Assembly: GCA_018819005.1 (NCBI GenBank)
Contig: JAHJQU010000174.1
Location: 1-12,221, forward strand
Direction of reading: 5' to 3'
Length of the DNA: 12,221 nt
From: Pseudomonadota bacterium
GTDB lineage: Bacteria > Desulfobacterota > Desulfobacteria > Desulfobacterales > RPRI01
Shown here: positions 1-5,725 of the stretch, piece after piece
Numbering within the stretch: position 1 is the stretch's first letter
Layout: every line of letters starts with the position of its first letter
Notes under the pieces: generated by a model
Databases searched by the model: none
Seen by the model: only the letters and a program-made list of their open reading frames with translations
Told to the model about the DNA's origin: nothing
Position numbers and translations under genes: made by a program

Positions 1-206
1 GACATCTCGATTGCCGGAGCAAGCAGAGACCAGTAGCTTGCGGCTAGCATGACACCGGCAGCGAATCCGAGCATGCCGTCAAGGGTCTTCCTTTTCATGT
101 CTTTGAATGGAAAGACACAGGCCGCACCAAGAGCAGTGAGAAACCACGTAAACAAAGTAGCGAAAAGAGCCTGCATTACAGGATGAAGCTGCTCAAACCA
201 GATCAT
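1..206 (-). CDS. ZIP-family metal transporter, N-terminal fragment
   Basis: This is the first 68 codons of a membrane protein whose remainder lies beyond the left edge. It starts at an ATG (206-204) preceded by an AAAGGA Shine-Dalgarno sequence. The residues read MIWFEQLHPVMQALFATL, then a hydrophobic helix (about 10-32), a short basic stretch with FKDMKRKTLDG, and the helix segment GMLGFAAGVMLAASYWSLLA. The phrase GFAAGVM.AAS.WSLLAPAIE is typical of the first two transmembrane segments of bacterial GufA/ZupT-type ZIP transporters, which import zinc and other divalent metals across the inner membrane. The metal-binding helices IV and V are outside the window, so substrate and completeness cannot be judged. 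It lies 186 bases downstream of the QueG-like gene on the same strand. The repeat-bordered spacer suggests its own transcription unit. Confidence 0.8.
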   Translation of the reverse strand, partial: MIWFEQLHPVMQALFATLFTWFLTALGAACVFPFKDMKRKTLDGMLGFAAGVMLAASYWSLLAPAIEM

Positions 207-238
207 TTTTTCCTTTCGACAAACTCAAAAACTTATCT

Positions 239-404
239 GACAGGATTTATAGAATTAACAGAATTATTTATCAGAACGCTCCGGAAGAGCGGCCTAAAAC
301 ACGCATCCACTTCACGGAGAGTGATAAGCTCAGGCGATTTATTGTCCGCCACGGCGGACTTCCGGCCGTCAGGCAACATCCTGTCAATCCTGTTAATCCT
401 GTCT
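239..404. repeat. Repeat-bordered segment with ACAGGATT-type inverted ends
   Basis: The left end (239-266) reads as a degenerate run of GACAGGATTTATAGAATT followed by more ACAGAATT. The right end (378-404), read on the minus strand, is GACAGGATTAACAGGATT followed by GACAGGAT. The two ends are therefore imperfect inverted copies built from short ACAGGATTAA-like units. Between them lies a 16-base hairpin at 344-359. No coding sequence is convincing inside. The form resembles a small non-autonomous (MITE- or REP-like) element. The right end overlaps the last codons and stop of the QueG-like gene. Confidence 0.5.
344..359. repeat. GTCCGCC-AC-GGCGGAC hairpin repeat, copy 1
   Basis: Seven-base arms GTCCGCC and GGCGGAC flank a two-base AC spacer. 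An identical 16-mer occurs at 3040-3055, and similar bases follow it in both places (TTCCGGC here, CTTCGGC there). No T-tract follows on either strand, so a terminator role is not supported directly. It is probably a small dispersed palindromic repeat. Confidence 0.6.
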
Positions 405-1127
405 AAAACCTTTTCTGCGTCCGAAAGGGCAAACCTTTATGCAGATACCGCACACCGGAACTCCGACATCGGGAATGGCTGCAAACTCTCCCGCCAGTTT
501 ACCGGCGCAGCGTGAAAGATAAAGCGCCTCTTCCCTGTCGTGGTAATGTGTTTCGGTTCCGACGCCCTTGATAGCACCGACAGGACAGGCATCGCGGCAC
601 ATGGTGCATTCTCCGCACCGGTTCTTAACAGGGCTGTCAACCTTTAACGGAGTGTTCGTCAGCACGGTGACAAGGCGCACTCTTGATCCGTATTTTGCCG
701 TGATAAGAAGAAGATTTTTCCCCTGCCATCCGATACCCGCCATTCTTGCGACCGCTTTGTGGCTTATTGCGCCCATCCAGTTCTTTCTGTCAAGAACCTG
801 CGAGGCCGGAACAGGAAGGCTCAAATAACCGTCGTTCTGAAGCAAAACCGAGGTTTTGAAAGCCATTTCATCGAGCATGCGGTTTGCCGTCTGGTAAACG
901 GAAGCATAAAGAGGCGTCGGCCTGTCTTTAATCTGTTCGAAGACCGCAACAGGAAGCCTTATTGCAATAGAAACAGCCCTTGTAAAACCGTCAAGAAGGT
1001 CGGGCGGATTAACATCAAGTTTTCTTAAAGGCTCGAGGTCAGCAATCCCTGCGAGATCGGCGCCCCATTTTTTTATTTTCTTCTTCAATTTATCCGTGTA
1101 ATCATCCGGCAGCTTTTTATCTCTCAT
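393..1127 (-). CDS. Short QueG-like 4Fe-4S protein (epoxyqueuosine reductase-related)
   Basis: The 244-residue soluble protein resembles the core of epoxyqueuosine reductase (QueG), a cobalamin and Fe-S enzyme of tRNA queuosine synthesis. The signature AGIGWQGKN (130-138) matches QueG's GLGWIGKN. It is followed by a double 4Fe-4S domain: C171, C174, C177, C181P, then C207 and C226, C229, C233P. At 244 residues it is much shorter than QueG (about 340-380). It lacks the C-terminal HEAT-repeat part used for tRNA recognition, and I see no ARYA..DYH motif of true QueG. It is therefore better called a QueG-like protein of unknown substrate, perhaps a corrinoid-dependent reductase. The ATG start has a strong GGAGGAT site placed across the end of tag, only 3 bases away, so the pair is probably cotranscribed. 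The stop codon lies in a repeat. Confidence 0.75.
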   Translation of the reverse strand: MRDKKLPDDYTDKLKKKIKKWGADLAGIADLEPLRKLDVNPPDLLDGFTRAVSIAIRLPVAVFEQIKDRPTPLYASVYQTANRMLDEMAFKTSVLLQNDGYLSLPVPASQVLDRKNWMGAISHKAVARMAGIGWQGKNLLLITAKYGSRVRLVTVLTNTPLKVDSPVKNRCGECTMCRDACPVGAIKGVGTETHYHDREEALYLSRCAGKLAGEFAAIPDVGVPVCGICIKVCPFGRRKGFRQD

Positions 1128-1130
1128 GCC

Positions 1131-1706
1131 CTATCCTCCGCTTTTTAAAACCTCATTATAACGAAAACAATCCACAGTATGGTCGTTTACCATTCCTACA
1201 GCCTGCATGAATGCATAGCATATTGTCGGCCCTACAAACTTAAAGTCCCTTTTTTTCATATCCCTGCTCATGGCAATCGATTCCTTTGTTACGGATGGTA
1301 TCCGGGATTGTTCCGTCCATGAATTTCTGATCTGCTTTCCACCCGTAAATTTCCATACATATGTATCAAAACTCCCGAATTCTCTTTTAACTGCCAGAAA
1401 CGATTTTGCATTCAGTATCGCCGATTCTATCTTCAGTCTGTTCCGGATTATACCTTCATTTGCAAGGAGTGATCCGATTTTGCCGGAATCGTAGCAGGAA
1501 ATTTTTTCAGGATCAAAATTATCAAAAGCCATTCTGTAATTTTCGCGCTTTTTTAATATCGTAATCCAGCTCAGGCCTGCCTGCGCGCCTTCAAGAATCA
1601 GAAATTCAAAAAGCTTTCTGTCATCATGCACCATGACGCCCCACTCCCTGTCATGATAATCAATATATAAATGATCTGAACCGGCCCACTTGCATCGTGT
1701 TTTCAT
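1131..1706 (-). CDS. tag: DNA-3-methyladenine glycosylase I
   Basis: Tag removes 3-methyladenine from alkylated DNA in the first step of base excision repair. The 191-residue length matches E. coli Tag (187). All four zinc-snap ligands are visible: C5 in RCKWA, H18 in YHDREWG, and H176 and C180 in NDHTVDCF. The catalytic-pocket glutamate is E39 in LILEGAQAGLSW, and the family phrase FKFVGPTICYAFMQAVGMVNDH is present. The ATG start gives the expected N-terminus, with the zinc cysteine at position 5, although no good Shine-Dalgarno sequence precedes it. It is the first gene of a likely two-gene unit with the QueG-like protein. Nothing suggests truncation or transfer. Confidence 0.95.
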   Translation of the reverse strand: MKTRCKWAGSDHLYIDYHDREWGVMVHDDRKLFEFLILEGAQAGLSWITILKKRENYRMAFDNFDPEKISCYDSGKIGSLLANEGIIRNRLKIESAILNAKSFLAVKREFGSFDTYVWKFTGGKQIRNSWTEQSRIPSVTKESIAMSRDMKKRDFKFVGPTICYAFMQAVGMVNDHTVDCFRYNEVLKSGG

Positions 1707-1789
1707 TTATCGAGAGTTTCATCCTTGTCAAAAAAAATCATTTAAATTAAACTTGACGGCAAAGTAAAAAACCAATATCTCACGCCATG

Positions 1790-1860
1790 CCACAAAGATC
1801 ACAAAGTTAACTTATTAATATTAGATGATATTTTCTTGGTGCTCTTAGTGACTTTGTGAG
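1790..1860. repeat. Imperfect inverted repeat with CACAAAG arms
   Basis: The left arm reads CCACAAAGATCACAAAG. The right arm, read on the minus strand, is CTCACAAAGTCACTAAGAG. The arms enclose about 38 AT-rich bases. Each arm is itself a partial direct repeat of TCACAAAG-like units. It may be the remnant of a small mobile repeat or a cruciform. It abuts the GATGGACT repeat, so the two may be parts of one element. Confidence 0.35.
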
Positions 1861-1867
1861 AAAATAG

Positions 1868-1889
1868 AGCTTTTTACGAGTCCATCAAA
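1868..1889 (-). repeat. GATGGACT-type dispersed repeat, copy 1
   Basis: Read on the minus strand this contains GATGGACTCGTAAAAAGCT preceded by TTT. The copy at 8797-8818 on the plus strand differs at a single position (CTCG versus CTTG). Two copies of a 22-base sequence about 7 kb apart, both in gene-free spacers, indicate a dispersed repeat. Confidence 0.6.
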
Positions 1890-1946
1890 TATTAAATTAA
1901 GCATATACGTCAAGAAAATATTGTTCGCTGAGGGAATTTATCCGAT

Positions 1947-3005
1947 TTGAAAGAAAACAGCTATAATAAATATTCAGACTGGCATGACATCCTGTCAGAC
2001 AGCATAAACACCGCTGAAGATCTGGCAAAACATCTGCCTGTCGATATAAGCGGAGTAAGAAGAGTTACGGAATCCTATCCGATGCGCATCAATCCCTACT
2101 ATCTTTCGCTTATGATAAATAAGGGAGATCATATCCGGAAACAGGCTGTTCCGGATATGAGGGAGATTGAAGATATATCCGGTTCCGATGATCCTTTATG
2201 CGAGGAGAGACAATCTCCTGTTCCGAATCTCACCCACCGCTATCCTGACAGGGTGCTCTTCATGGTTTCGGATCAATGCGCCATGTATTGCCGTTTTTGC
2301 ATGAGGAAACGAAAAGTGGGCCGTCCTTTTACGGTTACCAATTCCACAATAAATTCGGGCATAGACTATATCAGGGCGAACAATACAATTCGCGAAGTGG
2401 TCGTTTCCGGCGGTGATCCGCTTTTACTGGAGGACGATGCCATTGACCGCATCCTTAAAGATCTCCGTTCAATAAACCAGATTGAAATATTACGCCTTCA
2501 CACAAGAGTTCCAAGCACCCTGCCCCAGCGCATTACAAAAAACCTTGCGGATATATTAAGGCAATACCATCCTCTTTTTATAAACACCCATTTTAATCAT
2601 CCCGATGAAATAACAAATGAAGCTGCTCTGGCCTGCACTACTCTTGCAGACGCAGGCATTCCGCTTGGATGCCAGACCGTGCTTCTGAAGGGTGTTAATG
2701 ATAATCATTTCGTAATGCAGACTCTCATGAAAAAACTTCTCACCATAAGAGTCAGGCCTTACTATATTCATCACCCGGATATTGTAAGAGGAACTTCACA
2801 TTTCAGGACCACAGTCAAAAATGGTCTCGGCATCATGAGATCTCTTCACGGACACGCTTCCGGTCTGTGTGTGCCTCAATATATGATCGACCTCCCGGGA
2901 GGAGGAGGAAAGATACCGTTGTTGCCGGAATATATTAAGTCTGTATCAGATGGGAAGATTATGGTTGAAAACTACAAAGGAGAGGTATTGGCATATCCTG
3001 AATAA
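1947..3005 (+). CDS. kamA: Lysine 2,3-aminomutase family radical SAM/PLP enzyme
   Basis: KamA-type enzymes use S-adenosylmethionine, a 4Fe-4S cluster and PLP to move an amino group, usually turning L-lysine into beta-lysine. The cluster motif is C111-x3-C115-x2-C118 (CAMYCRFC), the SAM-contact motif is GGDPLL (155-160), and the PLP lysine is K322 in PGGGGK. Both aspartates that hold the lysine side-chain amine in KamA appear conserved (D278 in HHPDIVRG, D315 in MIDLPGGGG). This argues against glutamate aminomutase and EpmB. The protein has 352 residues, against about 416 in clostridial KamA; the C-terminal cysteine-containing extension is missing. The start is TTG, with an AGGG-like site about 12 bases upstream. 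No beta-lysine acetyltransferase (ablB) lies in the window, so an osmolyte role is possible but unsupported here. It converges on rseC. Confidence 0.85.
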   Translation: MKENSYNKYSDWHDILSDSINTAEDLAKHLPVDISGVRRVTESYPMRINPYYLSLMINKGDHIRKQAVPDMREIEDISGSDDPLCEERQSPVPNLTHRYPDRVLFMVSDQCAMYCRFCMRKRKVGRPFTVTNSTINSGIDYIRANNTIREVVVSGGDPLLLEDDAIDRILKDLRSINQIEILRLHTRVPSTLPQRITKNLADILRQYHPLFINTHFNHPDEITNEAALACTTLADAGIPLGCQTVLLKGVNDNHFVMQTLMKKLLTIRVRPYYIHHPDIVRGTSHFRTTVKNGLGIMRSLHGHASGLCVPQYMIDLPGGGGKIPLLPEYIKSVSDGKIMVENYKGEVLAYPE

Positions 3006-3022
3006 AGCCCGGCAAGCACTTT

Positions 3023-3091
3023 GAAGCTCCCCGCAGCAAGTCCGCCACGGCGGACCTTCGGCTGGGAATGCGCTCGCTGTTTCGGTTCAAA
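3023..3091 (+). repeat. CGCTGTTTCGGTTCAAA-type repeat, copy 1, with nested hairpin
   Basis: This copy starts GAAGCTCCCCGCAGCA and ends GGAATGCGCTCGCTGTTTCGG followed by TTCAAA. The same ends occur at 8621-8672 (plus) and 8953-9003 (minus). Its middle differs: between the outer parts sits GTCCGCCACGGCGGAC (3040-3055), also found at 344-359. It fills most of the spacer between the convergent kamA and rseC stops. Confidence 0.7.
3040..3055. repeat. GTCCGCC-AC-GGCGGAC hairpin repeat, copy 2
   Basis: This is identical to the 16-mer at 344-359 and lies inside the central part of a larger repeat. Seven-base GC-rich arms around a 2-base spacer should form a strong hairpin or cruciform between the converging kamA and rseC transcripts. 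It could hinder read-through, but no T-tract follows directly. Confidence 0.6.
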
Positions 3092-3110
3092 CTGGGTTTT
3101 CAGTTTTTTT
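3089..3110 (+). terminator. Candidate rho-independent terminator of kamA
   Basis: A short stem AAACTG (3089-3094) and CAGTTT (3101-3106) encloses the loop GGTTTT and is followed by further T residues to 3110. It lies 84 bases after the kamA stop and overlaps the last codons of the convergent rseC. The stem is weak and AT-rich, so the call is tentative. Confidence 0.35.
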
Positions 3111-3540
3111 GCCTTACAATTTTTATTATTTTAGCTTTGTAGGCATCCTTTTGGGCCAACTTGTCTCCTAATACCCTCACAATAAGGAAAGCAACGGCAA
3201 AGGAGAGGAAAGCACCGCCTGCTGAAAACAATGTCTCGCTTAAACCATACTTTAATGAAAACTTTTGCCCTGTCAGTGCGCCCGCAATCATGAATATGAC
3301 CGGTAATATATAAAGGAGGAAAGAGGCTTTAAACAACGATGAGGATTCAAAACCAATAACAACTCTGTCGTCCGCTTTAGCCCCTATTTTATTAATCGCT
3401 TCGATCTCCGAATCTTTGCCGCCGCCGAGCATACTGCATGCGTCTTTCGCGTTGCACGAGTCGCACGCGTCTGTTTTGATGGTTTTAACCCATGCTGTGC
3501 CCACACCGGTTTTTAATACTATGCCTTCTTCTTTTGCCAA
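3100..3540 (-). CDS. RseC-family membrane protein
   Basis: The 146-residue protein has the RseC/MucC layout. A cytoplasmic N-terminal part carries a cysteine cluster (C26, C29, C35 in CDSCNAKDAC), and two transmembrane helices follow (about 72-90 and 104-124), then a short basic tail ending KIIKIVRQKN. RseC proteins are known as modulators of sigma-E signalling and, with Rsx/Rnf complexes, of SoxR reduction. They recur beside rnf-type genes in anaerobes. Here it follows an RnfB fusion by 73 bases on the same strand, so a role in assembly or electron transfer of that complex is more likely than stress signalling (inference). The start is TTG, supported by an AGGATGG site just upstream. No in-frame ATG fits the conserved N-terminus better. 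Confidence 0.75.
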   Translation of the reverse strand: MAKEEGIVLKTGVGTAWVKTIKTDACDSCNAKDACSMLGGGKDSEIEAINKIGAKADDRVVIGFESSSLFKASFLLYILPVIFMIAGALTGQKFSLKYGLSETLFSAGGAFLSFAVAFLIVRVLGDKLAQKDAYKAKIIKIVRQKN

Positions 3541-3592
3541 AATACCATCCTAAGTTTTTTTATAAGACCATTTTTCCGCGCTGTTTCGGTTT

Positions 3593-3606
3593 GGAGATAT
3601 TTCTCC
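3593..3606. repeat. Small hairpin between the RnfB fusion and rseC
   Basis: GGAGA and TCTCC pair around a TATT loop in the 73-base gap between two cotranscribed genes. It may affect mRNA stability or relative expression. It is short enough to be chance. Confidence 0.25.
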
Positions 3607-3613
3607 AGAAAAT

Positions 3614-5692
3614 CTATACGTTAGATACTGCCCCGGCTTCCTGGGGAAATCCTGATTTCTCATAGCAGATAAGGCCGCACTTTAAACACCTTGCGGCTTC
3701 CCTGCCTGCCATTTCTTCAGTAAAGCCTTTCTCTGTTTCACTGCCTTTGTAAAGCTCTTTTACACTGCTAAGCGGCATAATCTGGCGAAGGTTCTTATTA
3801 ATATTTTCAACGGTTGCGACATCCTGTATCACAGATTCGAAGGTTAAAACCTTTTCCGGAAGTGTAACCGGGTCACCATGCATCATTTTATGAATGGAAG
3901 CTGCGGCCATTCTCCCTGCTCCGATTGCTTTTATTGCGCCGCTAAAATCGCTCAACACATCACCATCGGCAAAAAGTCCGGTTTCATTCTTTAAGGCAGG
4001 CTGTTTACAGGTTTCAGATCCCTCCCAGTAAATTTTTGTCTGACCGGTTTCTTCGGTAGCGCCCGTTTTCATTTTTCTGAAAATAAGTTCCGGAAAACGT
4101 GCGGAAGCCATAATCAATCTGGAGGAAGGAATCGTTTTCATATTTAACGAATCGAGATCAACATATTCAAGCTGCTTTAATTCGTTATCTTCTCCAAAAA
4201 TGCGGACGATGCCGGATCTGAATATAACATTAACTCCTTCAAGCTCTTTTGCGTCAAAATCAATCTCCTTGAACCGGATGTCATCTTTTGATTCTCTAAA
4301 CATTATAGTAACACTTTCAGCCCCGAGTTTCCTGCAAATTTCCGCCGCTTCTATAGCGAGCTTGCCTCCTCCTGCGATAACGACATCTTTTCCGAATGGA
4401 ACCCCGCCTCCGCTCTTAAAATTAACATCGATCCCGTTTTTTATGAAATCGATCAGAAGAGAACAACCCGGAATCTCTTCTCCCGGAGCAGTTGACATTC
4501 CTCTCGCCAGCCTGCTGTCCCAACCGCCTGTTGCAACAAAAACGGCTTCATATCCTTCAGACAAAAGAGAGCTTACAGTATAATCCCTGCCCAGTAACAC
4601 GCCTGTTCTTGCAGTAACTCCCATTTCAAGAATTCCCTCGATATCCCAGTCAAGAACCTCAAGCGGAAGTCTGTTTGACGCAATAGCGCTCCTTAGCAAT
4701 CCCCCGAGTTTTTCCGATGCTTCAAATACAACCGCTTCATGTCCGAGTCGGGCGGAAAAGAAAGCCGCAGACAAGCCTTCGGCTCCGCCGCCGATCACGG
4801 CCAGCTTTCTGCCTGTCGGCGGCGCTTTGTAAGGAAGTATTCTTTCACCGCTCTCTTTCTCATAATCGGACGTGAATCGTTTAAGATAATTAATAGCTAC
4901 CGGCTCATCGACATAGTTTCGTCTGCAATTAAGCTCGCACGGGCGCGGACATATTCTTCCTACCACCGTCGGAAAAGGGTTTCTCTCTTTGATAATCTGG
5001 ACAGCCCTGTGGTAATCTTTAAGTTCAATCTGCCTGATATACTCCCTGATATCTATACCGGCGGGACAGCTTCTCTGGCATGGTGTTGTGCAATCTTCAG
5101 TCGTATATTCGTGCAAAATGCGTCTTGTAACAGATGAAAGGGTGATTATGCGCTTAGGGCATACCCGCTCACATGCCCCGCACCCGGTACACAGCTTTTT
5201 ATCAACAACCGGAAGGCCGTCTTTACTCATTGAAATCGCTCCGAACATGCATGCCTTTTCACAGCTTCCGAGCCCGATGCAGCCGATATTGCATACTTTC
5301 ATCCCTCCGCTGAAAAGGACAGCAGCCCTGCAGTCGCTTAAGCCGTCATATATGTATTTAATATCCGCTTTTTCGACGCCATATGTACACCCCGGTCTTG
5401 ATATATCAGGTTCTCTGGCTTCGAATGAAACACCCATAATTTTTGCGATTGCTTCACCGATATCAGGGCCACCTGCCACACATGAACCAGGAGTTGTTTT
5501 TCCCGTAACAATGGCCAGGGCGTTTGCACTGCAACCCGGCAAACCGCACCCGCCGCAATTTGCTCCCGGGAGTGCGCCTTCAACGGCCTCGACCAACGGA
5601 TCAACATACACATAAAACACCTTGGACGCCACAGCAAGGCAGGCACCTATCCCAAGACCAAGACCGCCCATCATTAAAATAGCTTCATACAT
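3614..5692 (-). CDS. RnfB-GltD/NfnB fusion: membrane-tethered Fe-S flavoprotein
   Basis: This 692-residue protein joins two modules. Residues 1-190 are RnfB-like: a hydrophobic anchor (about 4-28), the Fe-S motif C46-x2-C49-x4-C54-x16-C71, and two ferredoxin sites (C134, C138, C144, C148; C168, C171, C174, C178P). Residues 200-605 resemble the glutamate synthase small subunit (GltD) and NfnB. They contain cysteines C201, C205, C209 and C248, C252, C256 of the N-terminal Fe-S domain, an FAD fold at VIGGGAEGLSAA (299-310), an NAD(P) fold at VIAGGGKLAIEAA (438-450), and the FAD-closing GLFADGDV..GAIKAIGAGRMAA. A C-terminal RCLKCGLIC adds three cysteines. It probably passes electrons between ferredoxin, FAD and NAD(P)H at the membrane. 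ATG has a GGGGAG site 8 bases upstream. It lies 33 bases after nuoF in the same operon. No RnfA, C, D, E or G gene is present. Confidence 0.85.
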   Translation of the reverse strand: MYEAILMMGGLGLGIGACLAVASKVFYVYVDPLVEAVEGALPGANCGGCGLPGCSANALAIVTGKTTPGSCVAGGPDIGEAIAKIMGVSFEAREPDISRPGCTYGVEKADIKYIYDGLSDCRAAVLFSGGMKVCNIGCIGLGSCEKACMFGAISMSKDGLPVVDKKLCTGCGACERVCPKRIITLSSVTRRILHEYTTEDCTTPCQRSCPAGIDIREYIRQIELKDYHRAVQIIKERNPFPTVVGRICPRPCELNCRRNYVDEPVAINYLKRFTSDYEKESGERILPYKAPPTGRKLAVIGGGAEGLSAAFFSARLGHEAVVFEASEKLGGLLRSAIASNRLPLEVLDWDIEGILEMGVTARTGVLLGRDYTVSSLLSEGYEAVFVATGGWDSRLARGMSTAPGEEIPGCSLLIDFIKNGIDVNFKSGGGVPFGKDVVIAGGGKLAIEAAEICRKLGAESVTIMFRESKDDIRFKEIDFDAKELEGVNVIFRSGIVRIFGEDNELKQLEYVDLDSLNMKTIPSSRLIMASARFPELIFRKMKTGATEETGQTKIYWEGSETCKQPALKNETGLFADGDVLSDFSGAIKAIGAGRMAAASIHKMMHGDPVTLPEKVLTFESVIQDVATVENINKNLRQIMPLSSVKELYKGSETEKGFTEEMAGREAARCLKCGLICYEKSGFPQEAGAVSNV

Positions 5693-5725
5693 GATTTTCT
5701 CTCCCCGGATTCTGTCAGGAAATAT

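Larger units (their letters stand above)
1707..1946. other. Intergenic spacer between divergent tag and kamA
   Basis: This 240-base AT-rich spacer separates the starts of two divergent genes and so must hold both promoters. I see no clear consensus promoter pair. It contains an imperfect inverted pair built on CACAAAG (about 1790-1806 and 1845-1860). It also carries, on the minus strand, a copy (1868-1889) of a GATGGACTCGTAAAAAGCT repeat found again near 8797. No coding sequence or structured RNA is convincing. Confidence 0.5.

Noticed and set aside
183..515. A 110-codon plus-strand open frame across the ZIP/QueG-like spacer
   Set aside because: It runs through repeat sequence and antisense to two real genes and shows no protein family features.
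1947..3005. EpmB (EF-P lysine aminomutase) or glutamate 2,3-aminomutase as the identity of this gene
   Set aside because: Both KamA-type substrate aspartates and the PGGGGK motif are present, which fits lysine aminomutase better than either alternative.
3579..3591. A 13-base match (CGCTGTTTCGGTT) to the larger dispersed repeat
   Set aside because: It lacks the rest of the repeat. It could be a remnant, but 13 bases alone are too little to call a copy.
5088..5615. A 175-codon open frame on the plus strand opposite the RnfB fusion
   Set aside because: It lies wholly antisense to a strongly supported gene, has no recognisable domain, and its open frame is explained by the codon use of the opposite strand.
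3614..5692. Reading this gene as evidence for a complete Rnf complex
   Set aside because: No RnfA, C, D, E or G gene is present on either side; the neighbours are NuoF and RseC.
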